From Gillisia hiemivivida (GTDB lineage Bacteria > Bacteroidota > Bacteroidia > Flavobacteriales > Flavobacteriaceae): a stretch of DNA of 64,000 nucleotides. Positions 28,133 to 36,549 of this stretch are shown piece after piece. The stretch spans positions 124,001 through 188,000 of the forward strand of contig NZ_VORY01000005.1 of the NCBI RefSeq assembly GCF_007997295.1, read 5' to 3'. A program made the translations under genes and the position numbers. Each line of letters opens with the position of its first letter. Positions within the stretch are counted from its first letter, which is position 1. The notes below the pieces were generated by a model. The model was given only the letters and a program-made list of their open reading frames with translations. It made no database searches and was not told the origin of the DNA.

Positions 28133-28319
28133 AATTTTAAAATAAGCATTGACGATAATCCTGATAATAGATATTCACAATCTGTTTTTTATTCAGTTTT
28201 TAATATAATGGAAATAGATATTGAAAATAAACCTCTATATAAAACCGCTAAAATTTACAGATAAAGAGTTAAATTCTGGCATCTCCATAAAATGAACTAT
28301 ATCTGAGTTAAATTAGAAT

Positions 28320-28448
28320 TCAAGAACCTCGGGGCAACCCCATGAGGTATGACTTGGAAAATACTTTTAAAAATTCGAGGCAAGCCCGCCTGAATTAAAT
28401 TCTTTTCGGGCAGGCCTCGAGGAATTAAACCCTCAATGAGGGATTCAA
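28320..28448 (+). repeat. Three-hairpin dispersed repeat, copy C
   Basis: It runs from TCAAGAACCTCGGGGCAACC to CCCTCAATGAGGGATTCAA. It ends 12 bases before the FNR-like site of hemN. Confidence 0.9.
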
Positions 28449-28459
28449 CTTTAGCATAC

Positions 28460-28503
28460 CTGACAATCCTCATATTATCTAACATACTACCTTATTATTT
28501 TTG
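28460..28503 (+). promoter_or_regulatory. FNR-like site plus -7 box of hemN
   Basis: The site CTGACAATCCTCAT (28460-28473) has one weak position. An exact TATTTTTG box starts 36 bases after the first base of the site (28496-28503), and the ATG of hemN is 22 bases further. It has the geometry shared by all island promoters. Confidence 0.6.
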
Positions 28504-28524
28504 AAACTCTAAATAGGAATAATT

Positions 28525-29889
28525 ATGAGTTCAAATTTAATTTCTAAATACAATATTGCGGGTCCTAGATACACTAGTTATCCAACTGTCCCTTACTGGG
28601 ATAATAAAAAATTCTCATTAAGGTCCTATAAAGAAACTTTAATCAGAAGTTTTAAAGAAAGTAATACCTCTGAAGGAATTAGCATATATATCCATCTTCC
28701 TTTTTGCGAAAGCCTCTGCACTTTTTGTGGGTGTAATAAAAGAATTACTAAAAATCATTCCGTAGAAATACCTTATCTCAAATCTGTAATCAAAGAGTGG
28801 GAAATGTATTGTGATCTTTTGGGTGAAAGGCCGGTTATAAAAGAGCTACACTTGGGTGGAGGCACACCAACTTTTTTTTCTATCGACAATTTAAACTTAC
28901 TATTAGATGGCATTTTTAGAATTGCAAATAAAGCAGAAAATACAGAATTAAGTTTTGAAGGACATCCCAATAATACTACTAAAGAGCACTTATCTTTATT
29001 TTCTAAATTAGGATTCCAACGGGTTAGTTATGGCGTTCAGGATTATAATGAAAAGGTGCAAAAATCTATTCATAGGGTACAACCTTTCGAAAATGTAAAG
29101 AAAGTTACACAAGACGCTCGGGAAGCTGGATTTACTTCTGTTGGTCATGATATTATTTTTGGTCTGCCTTTTCAAACTAAAGAACATGTTATTCATACCA
29201 TAGAACGTACAAAAGAATTATTACCAGACAGAATTGCGTTTTATAGTTATGCTCATGTACCATGGATAAAAGGGAATGGCCAGCGCGGTTATAAAGACGA
29301 AGATCTTCCAACTGCAGAGGAAAAGCGTGAACAATACGAAATTGGTAAAAAGATGTTGCTAGAAGCTGGCTATTTTGAGATCGGAATGGATCATTTTGCG
29401 CTTTGCACAGATAGTCTTTACCAAGCTATTGAAAACAAAACATTGCACCGAAATTTCATGGGCTATACCACCTCCAAAACCCGAGTAATGATTGGACTTG
29501 GAGTGTCGGCCATAAGTGACAGCTGGTACGGATTTGCTCAAAATGTAAAAGGAGTGGAGGAATATCAGAATTTGATTGAAAATAACATTTCCGCGATATA
29601 TAGAGGTCATATTCTTACAAAGGAGGATCTGGTAATTAGAAAACACATCCTTAACCTTATGTGTAACTTTAAAACAACTTGGGTCACGAGGGAAGATTAT
29701 TTTGAGGATCTGCCAGAGGTTATTCATTCTTTAAATGAGATGTATGACGATGGATTGGTGGAATTCGATACTAATTTTTTAAAAATCACAGAACGCGGAA
29801 AACCATTTGTGAGAAATATATGTATGGCTTTTGATATGCGATTACAAAGAAATAAGCCGGAAACCCAACTATTCTCTATGACAGTTTAG
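28525..29889 (+). CDS. hemN: Oxygen-independent coproporphyrinogen III oxidase
   Basis: This 454-residue radical-SAM enzyme makes protoporphyrinogen IX in heme synthesis without oxygen. The [4Fe-4S]/SAM site is C61-x3-C65-x2-C68 with C70 next to it (PFCESLCTFCGC), preceded by IYIHLPF. HLGGGTPTF, SFEGHPNNTT and SVGHDIIFGLPFQT follow, all typical of true HemN rather than HemW. A HemN-type C-terminal domain ends the protein. An FNR-like site upstream fits its need under low oxygen, when heme must be made for the cbb3 oxidase and cytochromes encoded further on. Confidence 0.96.
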   Translation: MSSNLISKYNIAGPRYTSYPTVPYWDNKKFSLRSYKETLIRSFKESNTSEGISIYIHLPFCESLCTFCGCNKRITKNHSVEIPYLKSVIKEWEMYCDLLGERPVIKELHLGGGTPTFFSIDNLNLLLDGIFRIANKAENTELSFEGHPNNTTKEHLSLFSKLGFQRVSYGVQDYNEKVQKSIHRVQPFENVKKVTQDAREAGFTSVGHDIIFGLPFQTKEHVIHTIERTKELLPDRIAFYSYAHVPWIKGNGQRGYKDEDLPTAEEKREQYEIGKKMLLEAGYFEIGMDHFALCTDSLYQAIENKTLHRNFMGYTTSKTRVMIGLGVSAISDSWYGFAQNVKGVEEYQNLIENNISAIYRGHILTKEDLVIRKHILNLMCNFKTTWVTREDYFEDLPEVIHSLNEMYDDGLVEFDTNFLKITERGKPFVRNICMAFDMRLQRNKPETQLFSMTV

Positions 29890-30013
29890 TTTGAATTATA
29901 AAATACATAAAAAGCCAGAGAAGGCGTATTGAGTTGAAACATATACCCTAAAAGTAAAACAGAAATTGAAGTACTTAAAAAAATAAAATAATTGATTAAA
30001 ATTCTTAGAAGTA

Positions 30014-30712
30014 ATGAGTTTACATATTGAAGCTAAAAAAGAAGAAATAGCTGAAACGGTATTGTTACCGGGAGATCCATTGCGAGCAAAATGGATTGCT
30101 GAAACCTTTCTTGAAGATGGAATCTGTTATAATAATGTTAGAGGGATGCTTGGTTATACAGGTTTTTACGAAGGGAAACGCGTTTCTGTTCAGGGTACAG
30201 GAATGGGTATCCCTTCAGCAATGATATATGCTCATGAACTGGTAAATGAATATGCTGTAAAAAACCTTATTCGGGTAGGAAGCGCAGGAGCTTTTCAGCC
30301 AGATATGAAATTACTCGATCTTGTTATTGCGATGTCGGCTTCAACCACTTCATCCTTGAACCGGTCCAGGTTTGATGGTGGAGATTATGCGCCAACAGCG
30401 AGTTTTAATCTTTTTATGAAAGCAGTGAACCATGTTAAAGGGAAAGGAATAGCTTTTAAAGCTGGGAATGTTTTGTCTTCAGATATTTTTTATGATGAAG
30501 ATCCTGAATACTATAAAAAATGGGCAAACTATGGAGTACTTTGCGTAGAAATGGAAACAGCAGGTCTCTATACCCTCGCTGCAAAATATGGAGTAAATGC
30601 CTTATCTATTCTCACAATTTCAGACTCCCTTGTAAACGGGGATAAGATTTCCCCTGAGATGCGAGAAAAAAAACTGGGTGAAATGGTAGAAATAGCACTT
30701 AATTCCTATTAG
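30014..30712 (+). CDS. deoD: Purine-nucleoside phosphorylase, DeoD type
   Basis: This 232-residue cytoplasmic enzyme splits purine (deoxy)nucleosides with phosphate. It shows [17 protein letters not shown] at the N-terminus (phosphate site), the GSAGAFQPD loop, [13 protein letters not shown] (nucleoside binding) and ILTISDSLV with the catalytic Asp. The length is normal for the hexameric DeoD family. It starts 124 bases after hemN with no FNR-like site in that gap and is probably separately transcribed. Confidence 0.95.
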   Translation: MSLHIEAKKEEIAETVLLPGDPLRAKWIAETFLEDGICYNNVRGMLGYTGFYEGKRVSVQGTGMGIPSAMIYAHELVNEYAVKNLIRVGSAGAFQPDMKLLDLVIAMSASTTSSLNRSRFDGGDYAPTASFNLFMKAVNHVKGKGIAFKAGNVLSSDIFYDEDPEYYKKWANYGVLCVEMETAGLYTLAAKYGVNALSILTISDSLVNGDKISPEMREKKLGEMVEIALNSY

Positions 30713-31117
30713 TTAATCTTATATTCCTTCGGTATCCATCCTATTTTGCATACTTAAAGTTTCTAGGAGTTAATGCTAGATACCATGGTCATAACTAGGC
30801 AAATTATATCCATAATAATATTTGTAAATCCCTACAGGGACGAAGAATTAAAATTCTCATCACATCTTGGAGTTGCTATCATTGGATTGCAATTTAATTA
30901 GCTAGAATTTTCGTTGAACTCACGAATCGCGGAATAAGATAATTTCGATTTCAAACAAGTATAGCCACAATATTTTGATTTTTCTCAAACCTATTATTTG
31001 GCCTAATAAAAAAGTACAAAACCAACGAGCTGAAAGCGATATTTATAATTTTTAGATAATTTTTTAGCGAAACCTTAAGAATATAATGTTAGAGATATTC
31101 TTAACTTCATAATAAAA
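30713..31117. other. Gene-free stretch
   Basis: I find no ORF, RNA or complete repeat here. A short CCCTACAGGG hairpin (about 30832-30841) sits inside degenerate-looking sequence and could be repeat debris. Confidence 0.4.
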
Positions 31118-31342
31118 ATGAAAAGCTCTGGTATTTTCTTTTTAGTCCTAACCAGTATTGTGCTAGTATTGGTAGCAATTTTTTCAGTTTTAAACTTTCC
31201 TTTTCCTCTTGTTTTTTATCTGGTTTGTTTTGGGCAACTATTATTAATAATTACAGTGTATAAGGTTCTTAAAGAAGATTATAAACCTGATAGTACCTTT
31301 GACGAGTTCTATGAAAAAGAAACTGGAGATACTAAGGAGTGA
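31118..31342 (+). CDS. Small two-helix membrane protein
   Basis: The 74-residue protein has two predicted membrane helices (FFLVLTSIVLVLVAIFSVLN and LVFYLVCFGQLLLIITVY, about residues 7-26 and 34-51) and an acidic cytoplasmic tail (DEFYEKETGDTKE). I do not recognise a family. It lies upstream of the sensor kinase but 428 bases away, so an operon is unlikely. Confidence 0.6.
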   Translation: MKSSGIFFLVLTSIVLVLVAIFSVLNFPFPLVFYLVCFGQLLLIITVYKVLKEDYKPDSTFDEFYEKETGDTKE

Positions 31343-31392
31343 TTATTCTTAAATATTGCAACTTGTTTTTTAAATCAGTAATATCTGGTTAA

Positions 31393-31432
31393 AGTCAAAA
31401 GACCGCTGCGCTTTAAGAAACAAGACTTGACT
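31393..31432. repeat. Short dispersed repeat (CGCTGCGCT type), copy 1
   Basis: It shares the pattern CAAAAGA-n-CGCTGCGCT-n-CAAGACTT with 35349-35400. It lies in the 31343-31770 gap, which otherwise holds no gene I can support. Confidence 0.6.
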
Positions 31433-31770
31433 TGCTATTAATTTACTGATAAACAGTATAAATTTCGACACTATTTATAGATAACTTGTTTTAAGCATAA
31501 ATTTTAAAATGCAAAAAATAAGAGCTAAACTATTTATAAAGGGCTTACTTCGTGCTTAAAAAGTTCTACTAGAAACGAGTGCTTTTAACATATATCGAAG
31601 GCGTAATTAACCTCTTTTAAGTAGCTTAAAAATTTTAATAGTTACCTGTAAAAAACATCTCTATTCTTATACTTTTTATACTTCTGCAATCATAAAAAAT
31701 TACAGCTAGCGGATTTTTTCAATCCTGCTTTAAATCTTTACCTTTACTCCAAATTATAATATTCAAATCT

Positions 31771-33033
31771 TTGCAGAAAACATTTCAGGATAAAGGTCAA
31801 ATTTTCAATATCTTATTCGAGGCTGCCTCCGAAGGGATTATTGTGGTTGATAGTACCCAACACATAGTTGCGGTAAATGTAGCTGCAGAAAATATGTTTG
31901 GATATGAAAAAGGGGAGTTGAACGAACAACACTTGAATTTATTAATTCCACCTAAATACCATACGAATCATCATCACCATTTCGAGGGTTTTCTAGAACA
32001 CAGCGAGAAACGGCAAATGGGTCATGGTAGAGTCCTTCATGGAATTAAAAAAGATGGTTCCTTATTTCCAGTTGAAGCAGGCCTAAACCCATTTAAGAAG
32101 GATGGACAGGAATTTGTGATGTCTCTAATAATAGACATTAGCGTACGAATGGAAACCGAGCGCCAAATACATGACCTCAACTCTCATCTAGAGGAAAAAA
32201 TAAAAATCAGAACGGGAGAACTTAGTGAAAGCATTAATAAATTAGAAGAACTGAATCAAAATCTTCAAGCTGAGGCGAAGAGAAGAAAAGCTGCAGAAGA
32301 AAAAATTAAAGATGCCCTACAGAAAGAGATAGAGCTTAGTGAATTAAAGACAAAATTCCTCTCCTTGGTTTCTCATGAATTTAAAACTTCATTAAGCGGT
32401 ATACTGACCTCTGCGACACTGGCTGAAAAATACACTGAGAATGAACAGCAAGATAAGCGGGAGAAACATTTAGGCACCATTCGTAATAAAGTGCATTATC
32501 TTAATAACATCCTGAACGACTTCCTATCTATAGAAAGGCTAGACAGTGGGAAAGGCCAATATAAATATGCTTCTTTTAGCCTCAAAAGGCTCATAAATGA
32601 AGTAGTTTATAACGCAAATGTTACCTTGAAGGATGGGCAGGAAATTTTATATCCAAAAGATATTAAAGATGAAGAACTTTATCAGGATGAAAAGATCCTG
32701 GAGTTGGTACTCTCAAATATTTTAGGAAATGCTATTAAGTATTCCCCAGAAAACACTACCATTAAGCTTGACGTCTTACTAAAAGACAATAAAATTATTT
32801 TTAGCATTAAAGATCAAGGAAGAGGTATACCTAAAGAAGATCAAAAACATATTTTTGAGAGATATTTTCGAGCAGAAAATGCTTTGCTGGATCAGGGAAC
32901 TGGTATAGGCTTAAATATTTCTAAAACCCATTTGGTAAATATGGGTGGACAAATAAGTTTTTTAAGTGAAGAAAATAAAGGAACCCTATTTAAAATAGAA
33001 GTTCCAATATTAAACCCCGGAAATAGCATTTAG
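31771..33033 (+). CDS. Soluble PAS sensor histidine kinase, FixL-like (candidate heme oxygen sensor)
   Basis: The 420-residue protein has no membrane segment. Residues ~8-125 are a PAS domain, ~130-190 a coiled coil, then HisKA (SHEFKTSL, phospho-His202) and HATPase (NILGNAIKYSP, DQGRGIP, GTGIGLNISK). The PAS loop aligns without gaps to rhizobial FixL as I recall it: the heme-binding His200 falls on His67 (in the HHHH run) and the oxygen-gating Arg220 on Arg87 (in GHGR), with the same 20-residue distance, then KDGSLFP. This makes heme binding plausible but unproven, because many PAS domains share GxGR-KDG. The start is TTG; no ATG occurs upstream in the open frame and the next Met is within PAS. 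The response regulator starts directly after the stop codon. Confidence 0.85.
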   Translation: MQKTFQDKGQIFNILFEAASEGIIVVDSTQHIVAVNVAAENMFGYEKGELNEQHLNLLIPPKYHTNHHHHFEGFLEHSEKRQMGHGRVLHGIKKDGSLFPVEAGLNPFKKDGQEFVMSLIIDISVRMETERQIHDLNSHLEEKIKIRTGELSESINKLEELNQNLQAEAKRRKAAEEKIKDALQKEIELSELKTKFLSLVSHEFKTSLSGILTSATLAEKYTENEQQDKREKHLGTIRNKVHYLNNILNDFLSIERLDSGKGQYKYASFSLKRLINEVVYNANVTLKDGQEILYPKDIKDEELYQDEKILELVLSNILGNAIKYSPENTTIKLDVLLKDNKIIFSIKDQGRGIPKEDQKHIFERYFRAENALLDQGTGIGLNISKTHLVNMGGQISFLSEENKGTLFKIEVPILNPGNSI

Positions 33034-34077
33034 ATGAAAAAAATATTGCTGATAGAAGACGATGTCACTGTTCGTGAAAATACGGCAGAACTACTTGAGC
33101 TTTCGGAGTATGAAGTCGTGACCTCCAACGATGGGCGTCAGGGTTGTATCAAAGCACAAGCAGAACTGCCAGATATTATCATTTGCGATATTATGATGCC
33201 AGAAATGGATGGTTATGGGGTGCTTCAGGAACTTAGTGAGAACCCTAAAACAGCCAATATCCCATTTATTTTTCTTTCAGCTAAAACAGAGCATAAAGAT
33301 ATTCGGAGGGGAATGGATCTTGGTGCAGATGATTATCTTACTAAGCCATTTGAAGAGGTAGATCTATTAAGTGCCATAGAAAGCAGATTAGCGAAAGTTG
33401 CAATATTAAATTCTTTTCAAAAAAATCAAAATTCCCCAGAAGAGCCTGGGAAATTAAAAAATATTTCGGAGTTCCGTGAACATTTTGAGTCTAATCCAAT
33501 ATTGAATTTTAAAAAAGGAGAATTTGTATACGAAAAAGGAAAACACTCAAATTTCTTTTATCTAGTTAAAAGTGGGGTTGTAAAAACGCACCATAATGAT
33601 GATAAAGGGAAAGAACTTATTACCTATTTATACAAATCTGGCGATTTCCTCGGAAATGCTAGTGAAGATCCTCAAGCTTCAAATTCCGATTATGCCACGG
33701 CAATGGAAAACACCGAGCTATATGCCATCTCGCGAGAACATTTTTATGAAATATTGTTGCAAAACCCACATATCAGCATCAAACTAGTAGAGATTCTGAA
33801 TAACAATCTCGTTGGGCTTAAAAAACAATTAGTGAATATGGCATATGGTTCTGTTAGAAAAAAAACAGCAAATACAATTCTGCTTTTTGCTGAAAAAATA
33901 GAAAAACATCCTTTACAATCTATTCGGATATCCCGCTCCGATCTTGCTAGTGTAGCTGGCATGGCCGCAGAAAGTTTGATAAGAACTCTGTCTGAATTTA
34001 AAAAAGAGGGTCTAATAGAGATTGAAGGAAGAAACATTAAATTACTAAACTCACAAGCTTTAAGAACTATTGATTAA
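33034..34077 (+). CDS. Response regulator fused to a Crp/Fnr regulator (REC-cNMP-HTH)
   Basis: The 347-residue protein begins with a complete receiver domain: acidic EDD at 8-10, phospho-Asp52 in ICDIMMPEMDG, and Lys104 in LTKPF. A cyclic-nucleotide-binding-like beta-barrel follows at about 150-265 (FKKGEFVYEKGKHSNFFYL), then a Crp-type winged helix at about 280-340. No FNR iron-sulfur cysteines are present, so sensing should come from phosphorylation by the kinase encoded just upstream. The recognition helix reads GMAAESLIRTL. Against FNR (E-x-x-S-R) it keeps Glu313 and Arg317 but has Ile316 for Ser. That fits a site keeping TGA but changing the outermost T, as seen in the island promoters. 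Confidence 0.9.
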   Translation: MKKILLIEDDVTVRENTAELLELSEYEVVTSNDGRQGCIKAQAELPDIIICDIMMPEMDGYGVLQELSENPKTANIPFIFLSAKTEHKDIRRGMDLGADDYLTKPFEEVDLLSAIESRLAKVAILNSFQKNQNSPEEPGKLKNISEFREHFESNPILNFKKGEFVYEKGKHSNFFYLVKSGVVKTHHNDDKGKELITYLYKSGDFLGNASEDPQASNSDYATAMENTELYAISREHFYEILLQNPHISIKLVEILNNNLVGLKKQLVNMAYGSVRKKTANTILLFAEKIEKHPLQSIRISRSDLASVAGMAAESLIRTLSEFKKEGLIEIEGRNIKLLNSQALRTID

Positions 34078-34136
34078 TAATTTACTGAATCAGTTTTGCT
34101 TCCAATATTAAACACTTATTCTCTTTGAAATGGCCA

Positions 34137-34175
34137 CGTCACCCTGTCCCGAAGCCTCGGGAGTTTCATGGTCTC
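34137..34175. repeat. Partial CGTCA-type dispersed repeat
   Basis: CGTCACCCTGTCCCGAAGCC and the following CTCGGGAG resemble the left half of the repeat at 464-558. Confidence 0.5.
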
Positions 34176-34287
34176 AAACCCTTATAAGTAGGTTGCTGAA
34201 ACAAAACCGGTACTTATCGACAACATTACACAAAAATTGGGTACTGTTAGTTGAAAATTACTCGGTGGAACAAAAGCGGACTATCAA

Positions 34288-34429
34288 TCAAGAACCTCGG
34301 GGCTAGCCCACGAGGTATGTCCCGAGGGTTCGGGAGGAAAAACACCTTTTAAATTCGAGGCAAGACCGCCTGAATGAAATTCTTTTCGGGCAGGCCTCGG
34401 GGGAATTAAACCCTCAATGAGGGATTAAA
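34288..34429 (+). repeat. Three-hairpin dispersed repeat, copy D
   Basis: It runs from TCAAGAACCTCGGGGCTAGC to CCCTCAATGAGGGATTAAA. It ends 12 bases before the FNR-like site of the universal stress gene, the same distance as for copy C and hemN. Confidence 0.9.
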
Positions 34430-34440
34430 TAAGCCCGTAA

Positions 34441-34484
34441 CTGATTTTCATCATTTTTAAGCGTGAGCACTTGTTCTAATTTTG
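34441..34484 (+). promoter_or_regulatory. FNR-like site plus -7 box of the universal stress gene
   Basis: The site CTGATTTTCATCAT (34441-34454) is followed at an offset of exactly 36 by a perfect TAATTTTG box (34477-34484), 25 bases before the ATG. Confidence 0.75.
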
Positions 34485-34509
34485 AGTAAATTAATTAGAA
34501 CCAGCACGA

Positions 34510-35316
34510 ATGAATGTCTTAATTCTGACAGATTTTTCAGAAGTATCGGAGAACGCCAGCAGGTATGCAATAGATTTTCTAAGAGAAACTCCCTCTACAA
34601 TTTCACTACTTAATATTCAGGATATTAATTTTAATATGGAGTCTAGCGAAAAGCTAGGCAAGAAAATGCTTTTAATATCTGAAAAAATGCATGCTGCCAT
34701 AGAAAATTTAGAAATTTATAGTACAAATCCCGAACATAAATTTCATCTCAATCTATCACTGGACAATTTAATTACGGCGGTTAGACGTTGTGTTGAAGAA
34801 AAAAATATAGATCTTATTTTCATTGGTGCGGCTAGTCAAAAAGAACATAAGCATCCTTTACTTGGTAATCATGCATATGAAATAATTCAAAAAATAAAGT
34901 GCAATATTTTGGCGGTACCTGGTAAGGTCCAATTTGTTAATCCTAAACGTATGATCTTACCAATAGATTACTCTGTACTTTCAGAAAGAAAATCGTTTCA
35001 AGTTCTAAGAAATCGAAACTATGTGAAAAGTGAGAGTTTCACCATAGTAAATGTTAACGAGAATGAAAATTACTGTTTGAAGGAGAAAATGATCCAAGAG
35101 TTATGGGAAAGTGATTCTGAAGAGAATATTGACTTTAGATTTTTAAATAAAAACGCGTTTTTCAACTCAGACTTTTTACTGGAAATTCAAGATAAATTTG
35201 ATGTTATTGTTATTCTTGGTAAGAATCTGAGTATTTCTGATAAGCTTCTAAATAGCCGTTATGGGTTGTTTTCCAAGATAAGTAACAAATTACCGATCTT
35301 GATTCTACATGAATAA
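34510..35316 (+). CDS. Universal stress protein (two UspA halves)
   Basis: The 268-residue cytoplasmic protein has two tandem Usp-like folds. The first half is clear: MNVLILTDFSEVSENAS at the start and IDLIFIGAASQKEHKHPLLG with the adjacent CNILAVPG strand. The second half (RMILPIDYSVLS to LPILILHE) is more degenerate and lacks an obvious G-2x-G-9x-G ATP loop. Usp proteins help cells endure growth arrest and low energy. The upstream FNR-like site puts it under the same control as respiration genes, as for several Usp proteins in other bacteria. A weak terminator-like hairpin lies at 35497-35539. Confidence 0.85.
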   Translation: MNVLILTDFSEVSENASRYAIDFLRETPSTISLLNIQDINFNMESSEKLGKKMLLISEKMHAAIENLEIYSTNPEHKFHLNLSLDNLITAVRRCVEEKNIDLIFIGAASQKEHKHPLLGNHAYEIIQKIKCNILAVPGKVQFVNPKRMILPIDYSVLSERKSFQVLRNRNYVKSESFTIVNVNENENYCLKEKMIQELWESDSEENIDFRFLNKNAFFNSDFLLEIQDKFDVIVILGKNLSISDKLLNSRYGLFSKISNKLPILILHE

Positions 35317-35348
35317 TAATGGAAGTTTATATTCTTTATCATTGTCGT

Positions 35349-35400
35349 CAGACAAAAGATATGATCGCTGCGCTGATAGATTCAAGACGCAAGACTTCAT
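35349..35400. repeat. Short dispersed repeat (CGCTGCGCT type), copy 2
   Basis: It shares CAAAAGA, CGCTGCGCT and CAAGACTT in the same order with 31393-31432, with different spacers. The rest of 35317-35603 has no supported gene. Confidence 0.6.
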
Positions 35401-35603
35401 TTTAACTAATTGAAAATCAATATTTTAATCTGTATAAATTTTTCAAAAAGGAAAAAACAATTCTGTGTTCCAATAGCAAGCATTGAAAACGGTCTTAATT
35501 CAGGTTAATTCTAGCCTCACCTAAATCCTGAATTTTTTTACCAGACAATTCTAATTCTTTTTCAAAAGCAGTAGTAAAAAAGCCAAATATTAGAAGAGGA
35601 AAT

Positions 35604-35987
35604 TTAAGAAGTTCTGCTTTGGTAGATTCTTAAAAAAAGATGTGTAGACATTTTTCTGGCATTATCTTTAAGGCGCTGAGCCATTTCGCCTTCAAAAAGC
35701 TCATCTATAGTTTGGAACCAGAGGTTCATCCAGATTCCAAAATGATATTCTTTAATACTATTATTGTGCTCCTTATCTACCTTAGCATGAGCTATTGCGG
35801 GATTTCCACGAAACCCACCAGTATAAAAAAGGTTCGTTTCCCAAAAATCTGTAAGCCTTTCCAGATGCTCATCCCAATTTTGAATGTTATTAAAAAAATA
35901 ACCTATTTCTTCATTTTTCCGGACTTTACTGTAAAAGCTTAATACAAGTTTATTTACATCTGCTCGGTTCTTTAGATCCTCTTTCAT
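35604..35987 (-). CDS. Group III truncated hemoglobin
   Basis: The 127-residue globin begins with LVLSFYSKVRKNEEIGYFF and continues with the family segment HLERLTDFWETNLFYTGGF. IAHAKVDKEH carries the proximal His and FGIWMNLWFQTIDELFEG forms the G helix. The length is typical of trHb group III (trHbP/Ctb type), whose members handle oxygen or nitric oxide at low oxygen. It follows a small membrane protein gene by three bases and would be transcribed from the FNR-like promoter at 36297-36340. NO detoxification during denitrification is a reasonable but untested role. Confidence 0.92.
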   Translation of the reverse strand: MKEDLKNRADVNKLVLSFYSKVRKNEEIGYFFNNIQNWDEHLERLTDFWETNLFYTGGFRGNPAIAHAKVDKEHNNSIKEYHFGIWMNLWFQTIDELFEGEMAQRLKDNARKMSTHLFLRIYQSRTS

Positions 35988-35990
35988 GTA

Positions 35991-36272
35991 TTATAATATA
36001 TTCAGAAGTATAAATGAAGTACTAACCAAGATACTCGCAATTAAAGAATTAAAAACAAATTTGGCTTTTAATTGTGCAAGAACAGAGGCATTATACCACA
36101 TACAAACTACTACAACAATCCCTAGCTGGATCATATCTATTACAGTATGGCCATTCATTAAGATAAGCATAGCTGCGATTGAACCTATACAACTGGAAAC
36201 AAGAATTCCCGTTGTTGCTCCTGCAAAATAATCCTGTTTAAATTCTGATAGTTGTTTTTGATAAATTGTCAT
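35991..36272 (-). CDS. Small membrane protein co-transcribed with the truncated hemoglobin
   Basis: The 93-residue protein has a short polar N-terminus (MTIYQKQLSEFKQDY) and three hydrophobic helices at about residues 17-38, 46-67 and 74-92 (for example LIASILVSTSFILLNIL). I do not recognise a family. It directly precedes the hemoglobin gene and has its own FNR-like promoter, so a role in low-oxygen or NO physiology is likely by context only. Confidence 0.7.
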   Translation of the reverse strand: MTIYQKQLSEFKQDYFAGATTGILVSSCIGSIAAMLILMNGHTVIDMIQLGIVVVVCMWYNASVLAQLKAKFVFNSLIASILVSTSFILLNIL

Positions 36273-36296
36273 GATTTTAGCATTTTAAATTATAGG

Positions 36297-36340
36297 TAAA
36301 TTTAAATTTTAGTTGGCTCAAGAAATATGACAGAGATCAG
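36297..36340 (-). promoter_or_regulatory. FNR-like site plus -7 box of the membrane protein-trHb unit
   Basis: On the reverse strand the site reads CTGATCTCTGTCAT (36340-36327) and a TAAATTTA box begins 36 bases later (36304-36297), 24 bases before the ATG. Confidence 0.65.
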
Positions 36341-36399
36341 TTAGGGCTAAAAAAAGTTGAATCATTCCGGTTAAGGAAAGTTCAACTTGGTATTGATAA

Positions 36400-36528
36400 T
36401 CAAGAACCTCGGGGCAAGTCTGCGAGGTATGGTTTGGAAAATACTTAAAAAAAATCGAGGCAAGCCCGTCTGAATGAAATTCTTTTCGGCCAGGCCTCGG
36501 GGAATTAAACCCTCAATGAGGGATTAAA
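36400..36528 (+). repeat. Three-hairpin dispersed repeat, copy E
   Basis: It runs from TCAAGAACCTCGGGGCAAGT to CCCTCAATGAGGGATTAAA. It sits between two left-reading genes but keeps the same orientation as the other copies. Confidence 0.9.
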
Positions 36529-36549
36529 ATAAAATTTTATTGACCCTTA

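Noticed and set aside
28106-28319. tRNA or other named RNA genes in intergenic regions
   Set aside because: I looked for cloverleaf arms with TTCGA/TTCAA loops and CCA ends in the gaps and found none I could support.
30975-30988. TGA-N6-TCA hit upstream of the small membrane protein at 31118
   Set aside because: Flanks do not fit, no box at offset 36, and it lies more than 120 bases from the start codon.
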